Shown: positions 19,223 to 26,050, counted from the first letter of the stretch. The stretch: DNA of 28,894 bases from JBFMCC01 sp034435275 (GCA_034435275.1 DAOTXP010000292.1:1-28894); one strand, 5' to 3'. Program-made: numbers and translations. The notes: generated from the letters alone by a model not told the origin.

Positions 19223-19684
19223 CTATGGCAGAGTGTGTATCTGCCGGGTCTTGGACCATGTGCCGTGCACGCCGTTGACCGTGTATGTGCCGTTGCCGCG
19301 CAGGATGAACTTGCCGGTGCCGCGGGCTTCGAGGCGGATGTTGTAGCCCGAGAGCGAAACGGCGACGTCGCTGCCGCTGACTGTGGCGGTGCCGTTGAAG
19401 CCGATGTAACGGATGACTCCGCCGGCCAGTTCGGTCTTTTTCCCCGCGCCGCTCACGCGGATCGCGGCGTCCCCGGCGTGGTCGCGGATTTCCAGGATGC
19501 CGTTGCCGGAGATGATGATCGCGCCGTTGCCGCGGATCCAGGCCAGGCCGTTGCCGGACGCGGTCAGGATTCCGGTGCCGCCGCCCGAATCGGCCAGCAC
19601 GGTCTGCGGGGCGAAGAAAACCGCGGCGAGCAGGGCAATCACGGCCGCGCTGGAAAAGATGAGGGAGAGTCGTTTGGTTTTCAT
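19223..19684 (-). CDS. Exported glycine-rich beta-strand protein, unknown
   Basis: 153 residues. The start MKTKRLSLIFSSAAVIALLA, then AVFFAPQTVLADSGGG, is a signal peptide with a probable cleavage after VLA. The mature part is a series of short Gly-rich strands (ASGNGLAWIRGNG, ISGNGILEIRDH, GFNGTATVSGSDVAVSLSG), predicted to be a small beta-helix or sandwich outside the membrane. AAAGGAAAAAAC precedes the ATG at 19682-19684; a longer frame from 19861 would add a non-signal N-terminus and overlap the divergent gene. No family recognised. It is transcribed away from the phosphodiesterase gene. Confidence 0.7.
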   Translation of the reverse strand: MKTKRLSLIFSSAAVIALLAAVFFAPQTVLADSGGGTGILTASGNGLAWIRGNGAIIISGNGILEIRDHAGDAAIRVSGAGKKTELAGGVIRYIGFNGTATVSGSDVAVSLSGYNIRLEARGTGKFILRGNGTYTVNGVHGTWSKTRQIHTLP

Positions 19685-19821
19685 GTTTTTTCCTTTCTTC
19701 CTCTGAAAATGGATCGAACGTCTGGTGTGGACATTCATTTTCGATTTTAGGATGGCGGGATGACCGGTTCGTTGCCGGGGTGTAAAACCTCTGTAAATCC
19801 TGCGGGCGCCGTCAGTTACGA

Positions 19822-19827
19822 TAGAAT
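19822..19827 (+). promoter_or_regulatory. -10 box for a leaderless phosphodiesterase mRNA
   Basis: TAGAAT ends 7 bases before the ATG at 19835, and no ribosome binding site is present. Confidence 0.5.
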
Positions 19828-19834
19828 TGGCTTT

Positions 19835-20860
19835 ATGCAACTCTGGCGTCGAAACATCCAACCGGCCCGGCCTGTTTGCCTGTTTGTGCTAATTTTCATC
19901 CTGGGCTGCGCGCCGGGCGGAGGCTTGTTGCCCATTCCAACCGCGACCGGCACCGAGGTCCGCGCAAGCGAAACGCCCAGCCCGTCTCCCATCCCGCCAA
20001 CACTGACCCCGACGTTCACGGTCACGCCCACGCCTCAACCTGCTATCCGCCGCGTCATCCTCCTCAGCATTGACGGCCTGCGGCCCGACGCCATCGAACT
20101 CGCGCCGATGCCCAACCTGCTGAATTTGATGCAAACCAGCGCCTACTCGCTGACCGCGCGGACCATCTTCCCCAGTGCCACCTTGTCGGCGCATTCGTCC
20201 ATGTTGACCGGCTTGTGCCCATCGAAGCATGGCGTGTATTGGAATGATTACATCCCTGAAAATGGGATCGCGCAGGGCACCGACCTGTTCGATCTTGCTC
20301 ACGCGGCAGGCATGAAGACCGTGATGTACGTCGGCAAGGAAAAGTTACAGCAGGTGACCAACGCCTCCAGCGTGGACACCTTCGTCTTCATCAACGACCG
20401 TGACCTGGTCATCATGGAACAATTGCTGGCGAACTTCCCGCAGGATTTCGGCGTGCTCTTCATTCACTTTCCCACGCCCGATTGGATGGGACACGAATAC
20501 GGCTGGCTTTCGCCGGAGCAACTCAGCGTGATCTATCGCGCCGACCAGGCCATCGGTCAATTGCTCGGCGCGCTGGATGAGTTTGGTCTGCGCGATGAAA
20601 CTTTGCTCATCGTCACGGCCGATCACGGGGGACACGATACGACTCACGGGTCCAGCCTGCCCGAGGACATGACCATCCCGTGGATCGCGTCCGGGCCCGG
20701 AGTCCGGCCGGGGCGGCTGACGACACAAGTCCACACCATGGACACAGCCGCCACCGCCGCGTACGCGCTTGGCCTGTCCCTTCCCGCCGAATGGGATGGC
20801 GCGCCCGTCATGGAGGCGTTTGGCCTGCCCGTCGAGAGACAATCCGTGGATTGCCGGTGA
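19835..20860 (+). CDS. Alkaline phosphatase-superfamily (type I phosphodiesterase/nucleotide pyrophosphatase) lipoprotein
   Basis: 341 residues. A short signal ends in the lipobox ILGC (C25), then a Pro/Thr spacer. The catalytic domain shows ILLSIDGLRPDAI (metal ligand D80), TIFPSATLSAHSSMLTG with probable nucleophile T116, HFPTPDWMGHEYGW (Asp and His ligands) and VTADHGGHDTTHG (Asp, His, His), which is the two-zinc site of this superfamily. It probably hydrolyses phosphodiester or nucleotide bonds outside the membrane; substrate unknown. The start at ATG 19835 is favoured by the -10 box just upstream and because an upstream extension would lack a signal. TGA overlaps the GTG of the next gene. 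Confidence 0.88.
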   Translation: MQLWRRNIQPARPVCLFVLIFILGCAPGGGLLPIPTATGTEVRASETPSPSPIPPTLTPTFTVTPTPQPAIRRVILLSIDGLRPDAIELAPMPNLLNLMQTSAYSLTARTIFPSATLSAHSSMLTGLCPSKHGVYWNDYIPENGIAQGTDLFDLAHAAGMKTVMYVGKEKLQQVTNASSVDTFVFINDRDLVIMEQLLANFPQDFGVLFIHFPTPDWMGHEYGWLSPEQLSVIYRADQAIGQLLGALDEFGLRDETLLIVTADHGGHDTTHGSSLPEDMTIPWIASGPGVRPGRLTTQVHTMDTAATAAYALGLSLPAEWDGAPVMEAFGLPVERQSVDCR

Positions 20861-21312
20861 CCGCTCCCATGCAGTGGACTCTTGTTCGCGGCATCCTCGT
20901 GCAGGGCTATCGCGTCGCCTCCGGCCCCTCGGCCGATTACCCCTACGGCGCGCTGGACCGGCAGAGGCCGATCTTCGCCGCGCGCGGGCTCGACCTCAGC
21001 GGTTACTTCAACGGCACACTTAACATTGACATCCGCCCGTTGACCTTTGCAATGGTGAAACCCGAATTTACGTTTCGTCAAGTTGAATGGACCGACCTTC
21101 ACCCGCCCGAAGATTTTTCGTTTTCGCATTGCCGAGTGATCTATAGGTCCGTCGAATATGACGGCTGGATTTACTATCCCCATCCAGAGACGAAACTGCG
21201 CAATTTCCAGAATCCTTCCCTGCTGGAAGTGATTGCGAAGCCAATTCCAGGGATCCAGTACGGGGATGAATTGAATGTGTTGGTGAATCCGGAAGAGTTG
21301 GTTGTAAGGTGA
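20857..21312 (+). CDS. Conserved protein, possibly RibK/DUF120-like beta-barrel
   Basis: 151 residues from a GTG that overlaps the previous stop (GTGA), or 147 from ATG 20869. The N-terminus LVRGILVQGYRVASGP, the central YFNGTLNIDIRPL and the end PSLLEVIAKP followed by YGDELNVLVNPEELV recall archaeal CTP-dependent riboflavin kinase (RibK, DUF120), which has G-x-x-PGTLNI and a closing GD-x-V-x-V strand. The match is partial and by eye; a bacterial member coupled to a phosphodiesterase is unusual. A non-kinase sugar- or nucleotide-binding barrel is equally possible. Confidence 0.55.
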   Translation: MTAPMQWTLVRGILVQGYRVASGPSADYPYGALDRQRPIFAARGLDLSGYFNGTLNIDIRPLTFAMVKPEFTFRQVEWTDLHPPEDFSFSHCRVIYRSVEYDGWIYYPHPETKLRNFQNPSLLEVIAKPIPGIQYGDELNVLVNPEELVVR

Positions 21313-21381
21313 TCATATCAATAAAATGGGGAATGATACCCCGCGCCTCAAAAGCATCTTGAATCTGAAGTTCAAACGGCG

Positions 21382-21404
21382 TATAGTAAGGATGGAGCGG
21401 AGGG
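21382..21404 (+). promoter_or_regulatory. -10 box and ribosome binding site of the exported protein gene
   Basis: TATAGT (21382-21387) precedes CGGAGGG (21398-21404), which lies 7 bases before the ATG at 21412. Confidence 0.5.
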
Positions 21405-21411
21405 ATGTCCC

Positions 21412-21864
21412 ATGTCACGCAATAACAAAATCCTGTGGGGGGTGGTTGTGCTTTCGATTCTTCTGTGCCTCGTCCCCTGCCTGTACGTCGTTGCCATTGG
21501 CGATCCTGCTCATCGGGCTTCGACGTATGGCATCGAAGGCAAAGGCAAATCGGCGCTCGTCATCCAGAACAATACCAGCGATTTTTACATCCTGGACCTC
21601 AAGCTGGATGGAGAGATCATCTCGACGGAGGTGGTCGATGAGGGCGATCAGGTGGTGGTCGAGATTCCATCTGGCAAGCATGAACTCAAAATCCACTATT
21701 CCGATTACCGCGACCTGTCAACCGTCCCATCGTTCACTTTCTATGTGAGCTCAGTCCTGACTGAAAATTTCTCCGTCTCGCCGGGCAGGGCCGTCATCTA
21801 TTCAATTGATGGAGGCGACGTGAGCGGGATGTTCTACGATCCGCCAGAACTGAATGGCAAATGA
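21412..21864 (+). CDS. Membrane-anchored extracytoplasmic protein, unknown
   Basis: 150 residues. An N-terminal transmembrane anchor (ILWGVVVLSILLCLVPCLYVV) is followed by a beta-rich domain: SALVIQNNTSDFYILDLKL, GEIISTEVV and GDQVVVEIPSGKHELKIHYSD. That layout resembles small PEGA-like or carboxypeptidase-regulatory beta folds that sit outside the membrane. No family assigned. A good Shine-Dalgarno and -10 box are present. Confidence 0.7.
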   Translation: MSRNNKILWGVVVLSILLCLVPCLYVVAIGDPAHRASTYGIEGKGKSALVIQNNTSDFYILDLKLDGEIISTEVVDEGDQVVVEIPSGKHELKIHYSDYRDLSTVPSFTFYVSSVLTENFSVSPGRAVIYSIDGGDVSGMFYDPPELNGK

Positions 21865-21988
21865 CCGATGCGCGGTCGCCTCAAGTCATCCATCGCTGTT
21901 ACGCGCGAACCTTTGTGCGGGGTCGGCGTTTAACATACAAGTTTACTCTGTTGCAACGATGGCTAAAGATATTGGCCCATCGCCTTTT

Positions 21989-22029
21989 CCCTCACCCCTT
22001 GCCCCTCTTCCACTGGGAGAGGGGGCGAG
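21989..22029 (+). repeat. CCCTCA/GGGG palindromic intergenic element
   Basis: CCCTCACCCCTTGCCCCTCT continues as TCCACTGGGAGAGGGGGCGA. It marks the left edge of the accessory island. The rest of 21865-22097 holds no gene that I can support. Confidence 0.7.
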
Positions 22030-22097
22030 AATGAAAAAGGATTTCGCAACAGGTTAAACAATGTGCTTGCAACAGAGCAAAACATCCACTCAAACAA

Positions 22098-22119
22098 AAC
22101 TCCGAGTTTCCTCGGAGTT
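22098..22119 (-). terminator. Intrinsic terminator of the minus-strand MntA-HepT-DUF2283 operon
   Basis: Read leftwards: AACTCCGAG, a GAAA loop, CTCGGAGTT, then TTGTTTG. The stem is a perfect 9 bp. Confidence 0.75.
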
Positions 22120-22129
22120 CGGGTTCAAT

Positions 22130-22335
22130 CTATCCCGCCACAGGCGAGACTTGGTATTCGATTTTACTCGGTACGCTCACCCGCCGCGAAGCATCCAAAA
22201 TCTCAAGCGAGACAAGGCTACCCTTGTCGTCATAATCCAGAATCACGCCTGGCTTATCTTCGTCGCTCTCGCGACAACAGTTTCGGCGAAAATAATCGTC
22301 AGGGTATCGGCTGTTTGGTCGTAGATGACTTTCAT
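22130..22335 (-). pseudogene. Frameshifted DUF2283 gene
   Basis: Read leftwards from ATG at 22333-22335: MKVIYDQTADTLTIIFAETV, then the frame slips. Shifting one base at about 22270-22273 continues as ESDEDKPGVILDYDDKGSLV, then SLEILDASRRV to TAG at 22130-22132, the normal DUF2283 sequence. The likely change is GCGGAGAGC to GCGAGAGC, a lost G; the length of 206 bases is one short of a multiple of three. Its ATG overlaps the HepT TAA (TAATG), so it was the third gene of the operon. A second DUF2283, at 8290, is intact. Confidence 0.78.
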
Positions 22336-22667
22336 TATTTGAGAATTTTCTTCAAAGCAGGAATGATCGCTGGCAAATCCTCCTGCACTGTCCGCCAGAC
22401 CACTTTCGTGTTGACGCCAAAATATTCATGTGTCAACTTATTCCTCATCCCCGCAATCTCCCGCCAAGGGACTTCGGGATTCGCCTCACGGACGTCTTCG
22501 GGTATCTGTCATGCGGCTTCGCCAATGATTTCAAAAGCACGGATGACTGCATACATGGCTTTATCATCTTTACAAAAGCCGTCGTAATCAAGTCCTCGCA
22601 CAAAAGAGAGCGCCTTTTCCGCGTTCTCCAGCATATCACGTAGATAATCTTCGTGCTCGCGTTTCAT
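22335..22667 (-). pseudogene. HepT-like (DUF86) RNase toxin interrupted by an in-frame TGA
   Basis: Read leftwards from ATG at 22665-22667: MKREHEDYLRDMLENAEKAL, then VIRAFEIIGEAA, a TGA at 22509-22511 (codon 53), then QIPEDVREANPEVPWREIAG and MRNKLTHEYFGV to TAA. The R-x4-H-x-Y motif of HepT (MRNKLTHEY) and the whole fold remain apart from that codon. A TCA to TGA change would explain it. HepT is the toxin of the MntA/HepT pair, neutralised by AMP-transfer from MntA. Since TGA is a working stop in this genome, the gene is most likely dead. Its ATG overlaps the MntA stop (ATGA). Confidence 0.82.
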
Positions 22668-22966
22668 ACGGGAATTGCCTCGCTCAGAATTTGTTCTCCA
22701 ATTTTTGGCTTGAGCGAGTCTTTCATCACCAAATCCACCTTGACGCCAAGTAAATCGGACAGGTAATTTTCAATCGCAATAAAAGTCAGCAAGCTCGGGT
22801 CTTCCTTGAAGGTGACCAACACATCAAGGTCACTATCCTGTTTTTGTTCGTCACGGACATAAGAACCGAAGACTTCCAATGTCTCCACACCATAACGCTC
22901 CGCCAGGAATGGAATTTGCTGGTGGAGGATTTTAAGCAGGGATTCGAGCGAACGTGTTGGTGCCAT
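22664..22966 (-). CDS. MntA-family nucleotidyltransferase antitoxin
   Basis: 100 residues. The minimal nucleotidyltransferase motif GS-x10-D-x-D is present as GSYVRDEQKQDSDLD (G34, S35, D46, D48). Family knowledge: MntA transfers AMP to a HepT tyrosine and so neutralises the toxin. Its frame is intact although its HepT is interrupted. The ATG at 22964-22966 follows a TATAAT by 6 bases with no ribosome binding site; a longer frame to 23059 would run into a repeat. Confidence 0.85.
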   Translation of the reverse strand: MAPTRSLESLLKILHQQIPFLAERYGVETLEVFGSYVRDEQKQDSDLDVLVTFKEDPSLLTFIAIENYLSDLLGVKVDLVMKDSLKPKIGEQILSEAIPV

Positions 22967-22972
22967 AATTTG

Positions 22973-22978
22973 ATTATA
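22973..22978 (-). promoter_or_regulatory. -10 box for leaderless mntA-hepT
   Basis: TATAAT on the minus strand ends 6 bases before the ATG of the mntA-like gene. Confidence 0.55.
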
Positions 22979-22983
22979 CACAA

Positions 22984-23218
22984 AAAGGGGAAATACCCTC
23001 GCCGAGTCTCCCCTTGCGAAGCACCCTGTGGGCAAATGGAGAGAAGCCAAAGCCGCCATGAGCCGAAACCTTGACTTGGAAGACCGTCACAGCCATCAAT
23101 TGACCAGTCCCCTTCTCTTCAGGGAAGGGCGGGGGGATAGGTCACTCGACACGCCGCTCAATCACGTCAATCTGGGTGAGGTTCCGCTCTTCCCTCCCCC
23201 GTTTGGATTGAATGTATG
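22984..23218. repeat. Composite intergenic repeat, copy A (between two divergent toxin-antitoxin modules)
   Basis: The stretch 22967-23292 holds no gene. It contains CGCCGAGTCTCCC (23000-23012, repeated at 28076-28088), GAGAAGCCAAAGCC (23041-23054, repeated at 26090-26103), a palindrome TCTTCAGGGAAGG near 23115, and CCCTCCCCCGTTTGGATT (23192-23209, near-repeated at 26224 and 27207). These words recur in the same order at the other intergenic gaps, so this is one structured element rather than random low-complexity DNA. Confidence 0.65.
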
Positions 23219-23233
23219 ATCCAAATAGTATCA

Positions 23234-23280
23234 TGGTATAATGACGTCAATTAAACGTCATATAACGTCAAGTGAACGTC
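23234..23280 (+). promoter_or_regulatory. Extended -10 followed by four phased ACGTC(A) direct repeats
   Basis: TGGTATAAT (23234-23242) is followed at once by ACGTCA at 23244, 23255 and 23265, and ACGTC at 23276. Spacings of 11, 10 and 11 bases put every copy on the same face of the helix. They cover the likely transcription start and run up to the GGGAG ribosome binding site, so they look like an operator array for the winged-helix protein encoded next. Confidence 0.7.
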
Positions 23281-23292
23281 GGGAGATATCCT

Positions 23293-23622
23293 ATGATCGA
23301 AGCGCTTCTAGGCTCCAAAAATGCGGAAAGGGTCTTGTTATATATCTTTGCTCGTCAGGAAGGTTATGCGCGCGAGATTGCCAGTTTTTACAACACAGAC
23401 TTGAAACCCATTCAAATGCAATTGGACAAGTTCGAGAAAGGCGGCATCCTCGTCAGCCGTTCCGTCGGGCGGACGCGACCGTATGAATTCAATCCACGCT
23501 ACCCGTTCTTGAACGAGTTGGAGGCATTGCTCGAAAAGGCGTTATCGTTCTACCCTGCCAGCGAGCAGGAAGAGTTACTCGTGAATCGACGCCGCCCACG
23601 GGCGAAGGGGAAGACGCTATGA
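23293..23622 (+). CDS. Winged-helix antitoxin-like regulator (partner of AbiEii-like nucleotidyltransferase)
   Basis: 109 residues. MIEALLGSKNAERVLLYIFA, then YAREIASFYNTDLKPIQMQL and GGILVSRSVGRTRPYEFNP, is a winged helix-turn-helix of the ArsR-like type that often sits before nucleotidyltransferases in type IV-like toxin-antitoxin pairs. The C-terminal tail is Arg/Lys-rich. GGGAG 7 bases before ATG 23293 fixes the start. The TGA overlaps the next ATG (ATGA). The phased ACGTC repeats upstream are its probable binding sites. Confidence 0.78.
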   Translation: MIEALLGSKNAERVLLYIFARQEGYAREIASFYNTDLKPIQMQLDKFEKGGILVSRSVGRTRPYEFNPRYPFLNELEALLEKALSFYPASEQEELLVNRRRPRAKGKTL

Positions 23623-24146
23623 AAAAAATCAAGAACATGAGTCAGGTGGAACTGGCAGCCTACGTTCAAGACTCATTGCAAACAGAAGGGATTCAAGTTG
23701 TGTTATCTGGCGGGGGCGCCGTTTCGTTTTACAGCAGCGACAAATACGTTTCCAAAGACTTAGACCTGATCAACGCCAGTTTCTCACGGCGAAGCAAAAT
23801 CAAATCTGTTATGGATAAACTCGGCTTCCACGAGCAAGGACGTTACTTCGTCCACCCCGAAACGAAGTTCTTCATCGAATTCCCCGATGGACCGCTCTCT
23901 GTTGGCGAAGAACCTGTGAAAGAAATCAGCGAATTTGAATTGTCCACAGGAACTTTGCGCGTGCTTTCTCCAACAGACTGCGTCAAGGACAGACTTTGCG
24001 CGTTCTATTTCTGGAACGACTTGCAAGGACTTGAGCAAGCGGTTCTGGTGACGAAAAGCCAGCAAGTGGATTTGAAAGAGATCAGGCGCTGGTCAAAGGT
24101 GGAGGGAAAAGAAAAAGAATGCAAGATATTTACAGACAATCTTTGA
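23619..24146 (+). CDS. AbiEii-like nucleotidyltransferase
   Basis: 175 residues. SGGGAVSFYSSDKYVSKDLD, with GGG at 31-33 and D47-x-D49, is the nucleotidyltransferase metal motif of AbiEii/DUF1814-like proteins. RVLSPTDCVKDRLCAFYFWN, further on, is the conserved helical region of the family. Such proteins act as toxins or as abortive-infection effectors, with the upstream winged-helix protein as repressor or antitoxin. The last codons lie in DNA that also encodes, on the other strand, the C-terminal scrap of a DUF559 gene; the natural C-terminus may therefore have been altered by that junction. Confidence 0.78.
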   Translation: MKKIKNMSQVELAAYVQDSLQTEGIQVVLSGGGAVSFYSSDKYVSKDLDLINASFSRRSKIKSVMDKLGFHEQGRYFVHPETKFFIEFPDGPLSVGEEPVKEISEFELSTGTLRVLSPTDCVKDRLCAFYFWNDLQGLEQAVLVTKSQQVDLKEIRRWSKVEGKEKECKIFTDNL

Positions 24147-24253
24147 TTTTTTCAACTACGCTCAATACATTCATCACCACCTCATCATTCCGAAACCTGA
24201 CCATCCTCAACCCCAGCGCGGACAACACCTTCTCCCGCCGTTCATCTTCCTCT
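24130..24253 (-). pseudogene. C-terminal scrap of a DUF559 endonuclease-like gene
   Basis: Read leftwards: EEDERREKVLSALGLRMVRF, then RNDEVVMNVLSVVEKIKD, ending at TAA 24130-24132. This matches the C-terminal 40 residues of the DUF559 copies at 24651 and 25673. Homology to them breaks at about 24253, where the neighbouring gene begins. It has no start and no catalytic core, and overlaps the 3' end of the convergent nucleotidyltransferase gene. Confidence 0.8.
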
Positions 24254-24260
24254 TGCCACC

Positions 24261-24647
24261 CTAGTCCCACGGATAATCATACCAACTAACATATTCATTG
24301 TATGCTTCATCTGCAACACTGTATGGCTGGCCACGCTTGCTTACGCGGTCAAATGCCACGCCAGCATCATGGAACAGACGCTTCATCACATCATGCAATT
24401 CATCCTTGACCTCATCTGGTCCCACTTCGTTCGCATTAATCAGAGATAGGGCAACCGAATCCTCTTCCAACTCGTCTTCATCGAATTGTTCTGCAATAGC
24501 AGTCGCGTAATGCAATATCCCTGCGATGACAACCGAGAGTCGATGCGTCCGCCCGTCAGGGACAAGTTCACGGAGCATATCCACCCATACGTTGTAAACC
24601 TTCTCCCCAACCACATCTTCAAGACTTCTTTTTGATTTCCTTGACAT
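24261..24647 (-). CDS. Hypothetical protein, unknown
   Basis: 128 residues, acidic (for example EQFDEDELEEDSVALSL), mostly helical, starting MSRKSKRSLEDVVGEKVYNV and ending NEYVSWYDYPWD. No recognised domain, signal or membrane segment. The ATG follows the stop of the truncated DUF559 copy by 3 bases, with GGGAG near it, so it is co-translated with that gene. It lies exactly between two DUF559 fragments, as if inserted at or carried with them. Confidence 0.65.
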   Translation of the reverse strand: MSRKSKRSLEDVVGEKVYNVWVDMLRELVPDGRTHRLSVVIAGILHYATAIAEQFDEDELEEDSVALSLINANEVGPDEVKDELHDVMKRLFHDAGVAFDRVSKRGQPYSVADEAYNEYVSWYDYPWD

Positions 24648-24650
24648 AGT

Positions 24651-24926
24651 TCAACTCCCTGATGAAATCGCTGCTTTGATCTTTTCAACCACCGTGGACA
24701 GATTTTTCGTAATCTCATCATTCCTGAATCGGACAATCCTCAGCCCCAACGCGGACAACACCTTCTCCCGCCGTTCATCTTCCTCTTCCTGCAAGTCGTG
24801 AATGTCGCCATCCACTTCGATGACCAACCCCGCTTTGTGACAGTAGAAGTCAACGATAAATCCCTGAATGACCTGCTGCCTCCTAAAGCGGACGCCCAGT
24901 TTCTTCGCCCGTAATTCTTTCCACAA
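24651..24926 (-). CDS. DUF559 endonuclease-like protein, 5'-truncated
   Basis: 91 residues from a TTG at 24924-24926. Core FRRQQVIQGFIVDFYCHKAG, then IEVDGDIHDLQEEEDERREK, matches the PD-(D/E)xK-like DUF559 fold (D of VDFY, E of IEVDG). Compared with the whole copy at 25673, about 30 N-terminal residues are missing: homology starts with the SPAEKILW codons (to about 24947), joined directly to the end of the HigA-like gene. No good start codon or ribosome binding site remains, so it may be poorly expressed. Confidence 0.68.
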   Translation of the reverse strand: MWKELRAKKLGVRFRRQQVIQGFIVDFYCHKAGLVIEVDGDIHDLQEEEDERREKVLSALGLRIVRFRNDEITKNLSTVVEKIKAAISSGS

Positions 24927-24946
24927 GATTTTCTCGGCGGGAGAGT

Positions 24947-25345
24947 TTACATGAACACCGCGCTCGATACTTTGAACTTCTCCGCAAGGTATCGAACTTG
25001 CCGAATATTCAACTCGCGCTTGCCATTCAAAATTTCAGAAACCACACCCTGCGACCCAACCTCTGGCAAATCAGATTGCGTCAGACCATGCTCTTCCATG
25101 AGAAAACGCAGCGCTTCGGCGCCCGTAGCATCAGGGATCGGATAATGCTCTTCTTCATAGATTTCAATCAGCGTTCCAAGCGTATCCAACAACCCATAAA
25201 GCGGATGTTTCTCATTATCCCCAATTTCATCCAGTAATTCATTAAGCCGTTTGACAGCCGCGTTGTATTCGCGCTTGTTGCGAATGGACAACAAAGGTGC
25301 GATATTTGCCCAGTGGACTTCAAGTTCTTTCGTTGCGAGTGTCAT
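24947..25345 (-). CDS. HigA-type antitoxin (helix-turn-helix)
   Basis: 132 residues. The N-terminal helical part starts MTLATKELEVHWANIAPLLS. The C-terminal half holds an XRE-type helix-turn-helix: GAEALRFLMEEHGLTQSDLP, then GSQGVVSEILNGKRELNIRQ, the pattern of the HigA antitoxins found with COG4680 HigB toxins. GAGGAG sits upstream of ATG 25345; a start at 25375 is possible. The gene overlaps the end of higB by 26 bases, as is usual for the higBA order. It probably binds the palindrome at 25639-25657. Confidence 0.85.
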   Translation of the reverse strand: MTLATKELEVHWANIAPLLSIRNKREYNAAVKRLNELLDEIGDNEKHPLYGLLDTLGTLIEIYEEEHYPIPDATGAEALRFLMEEHGLTQSDLPEVGSQGVVSEILNGKRELNIRQVRYLAEKFKVSSAVFM

Positions 25346-25628
25346 TTTTCCAATCTCCTCGGTCATATTCTGCATGGGTCAGAACATGACGGACATATAC
25401 TTTGCCGCGATTGAAATGAATGGACGTGATTAACCTGTATTTATTGCCGCCGATGTTGAAGATGACCCAATGGTCAAGTTTATCGGCAGACGGGAAAACC
25501 CGTCGCAATTCGGCAAAGGAGTGAAATTCGGTCTTTTGCACGATCTTGAACCAGCGCTGTAACGCCATGCGGCTGTCAGGATGTTTCTCCCAAAACTGAA
25601 TGAGCGTTTTGCGGGTGATGATGTGCAT
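25320..25628 (-). CDS. HigB-type mRNA interferase toxin
   Basis: 102 residues. MHIITRKTLIQFWEKHPDSR, then LQRWFKIVQKTEF, FPSADKLDHWVIFNIGGNKY and HVLTHAEYDRGDW, is the full COG4680 HigB pattern (RelE-like ribosome-dependent RNase). The frame is intact. The gene precedes its antitoxin and has a leaderless promoter with an operator palindrome. Confidence 0.9.
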   Translation of the reverse strand: MHIITRKTLIQFWEKHPDSRMALQRWFKIVQKTEFHSFAELRRVFPSADKLDHWVIFNIGGNKYRLITSIHFNRGKVYVRHVLTHAEYDRGDWKNDTRNERT

Positions 25629-25635
25629 GGGTTAT

Positions 25636-25664
25636 TTTATATCTCAATTTGAGATATTTGACAA
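25636..25664 (-). promoter_or_regulatory. higBA promoter with 19-bp operator palindrome
   Basis: On the minus strand TTGTCA (25659-25664), 17 bases, TATAAA (25636-25641), then 7 bases to the ATG. ATATCTCAA-T-TTGAGATAT (25639-25657) fills the spacer, the place where a HigA dimer would block transcription. Confidence 0.8.
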
Positions 25665-25672
25665 GGGTTGGG

Positions 25673-26044
25673 TTATTGCTTTTCAACAAACTTTTTGATC
25701 TTCCCCACTACCGCGGACACATCCCTCATCACCTCATCATTCTGAAATTTGACTACCCTCAACCCCAGCGCGGACAAAGCCCTCTCCCGCCGTTCATCCT
25801 CCTCTTTCTGCAAATCGTGAACGTCCCCATCCACTTCAACAACCAGCGCCGCTTTGTGACAGTAAAAATCAACGATGAATCCCTGAATGACCTGCTGCCT
25901 CCGAAAGTGGACTCCCAGCTTATTTGCCCGCAGTTCTTGCCACAAAATTTTTTCGGCGGGCGTCATCTCGCGGCGGAGTTCCTTGGCGCGCTCCAGTTTT
26001 GCCTTGGCGACCTTTTGACCAGTGACGATATTTTTGATCGGCAT
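25673..26044 (-). CDS. DUF559 endonuclease-like protein, complete copy
   Basis: 123 residues. After a basic start (MPIKNIVTGQKVAKAKLERA) come EMTPAEKILWQELRANKLG, FRRQQVIQGFIVDFYCHK, VVEVDGDVHDLQKEEDERRE and LGLRVVKFQNDEVMRD, the complete very-short-patch-repair-like DUF559 fold. Its biological role is unknown. A TAGAAT (26051-26056) ends 6 bases before the ATG, so it too looks leaderless. It is the probable source of the two fragments at 24651 and 24130. Confidence 0.85.
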   Translation of the reverse strand: MPIKNIVTGQKVAKAKLERAKELRREMTPAEKILWQELRANKLGVHFRRQQVIQGFIVDFYCHKAALVVEVDGDVHDLQKEEDERRERALSALGLRVVKFQNDEVMRDVSAVVGKIKKFVEKQ

Positions 26045-26050
26045 GGGATG

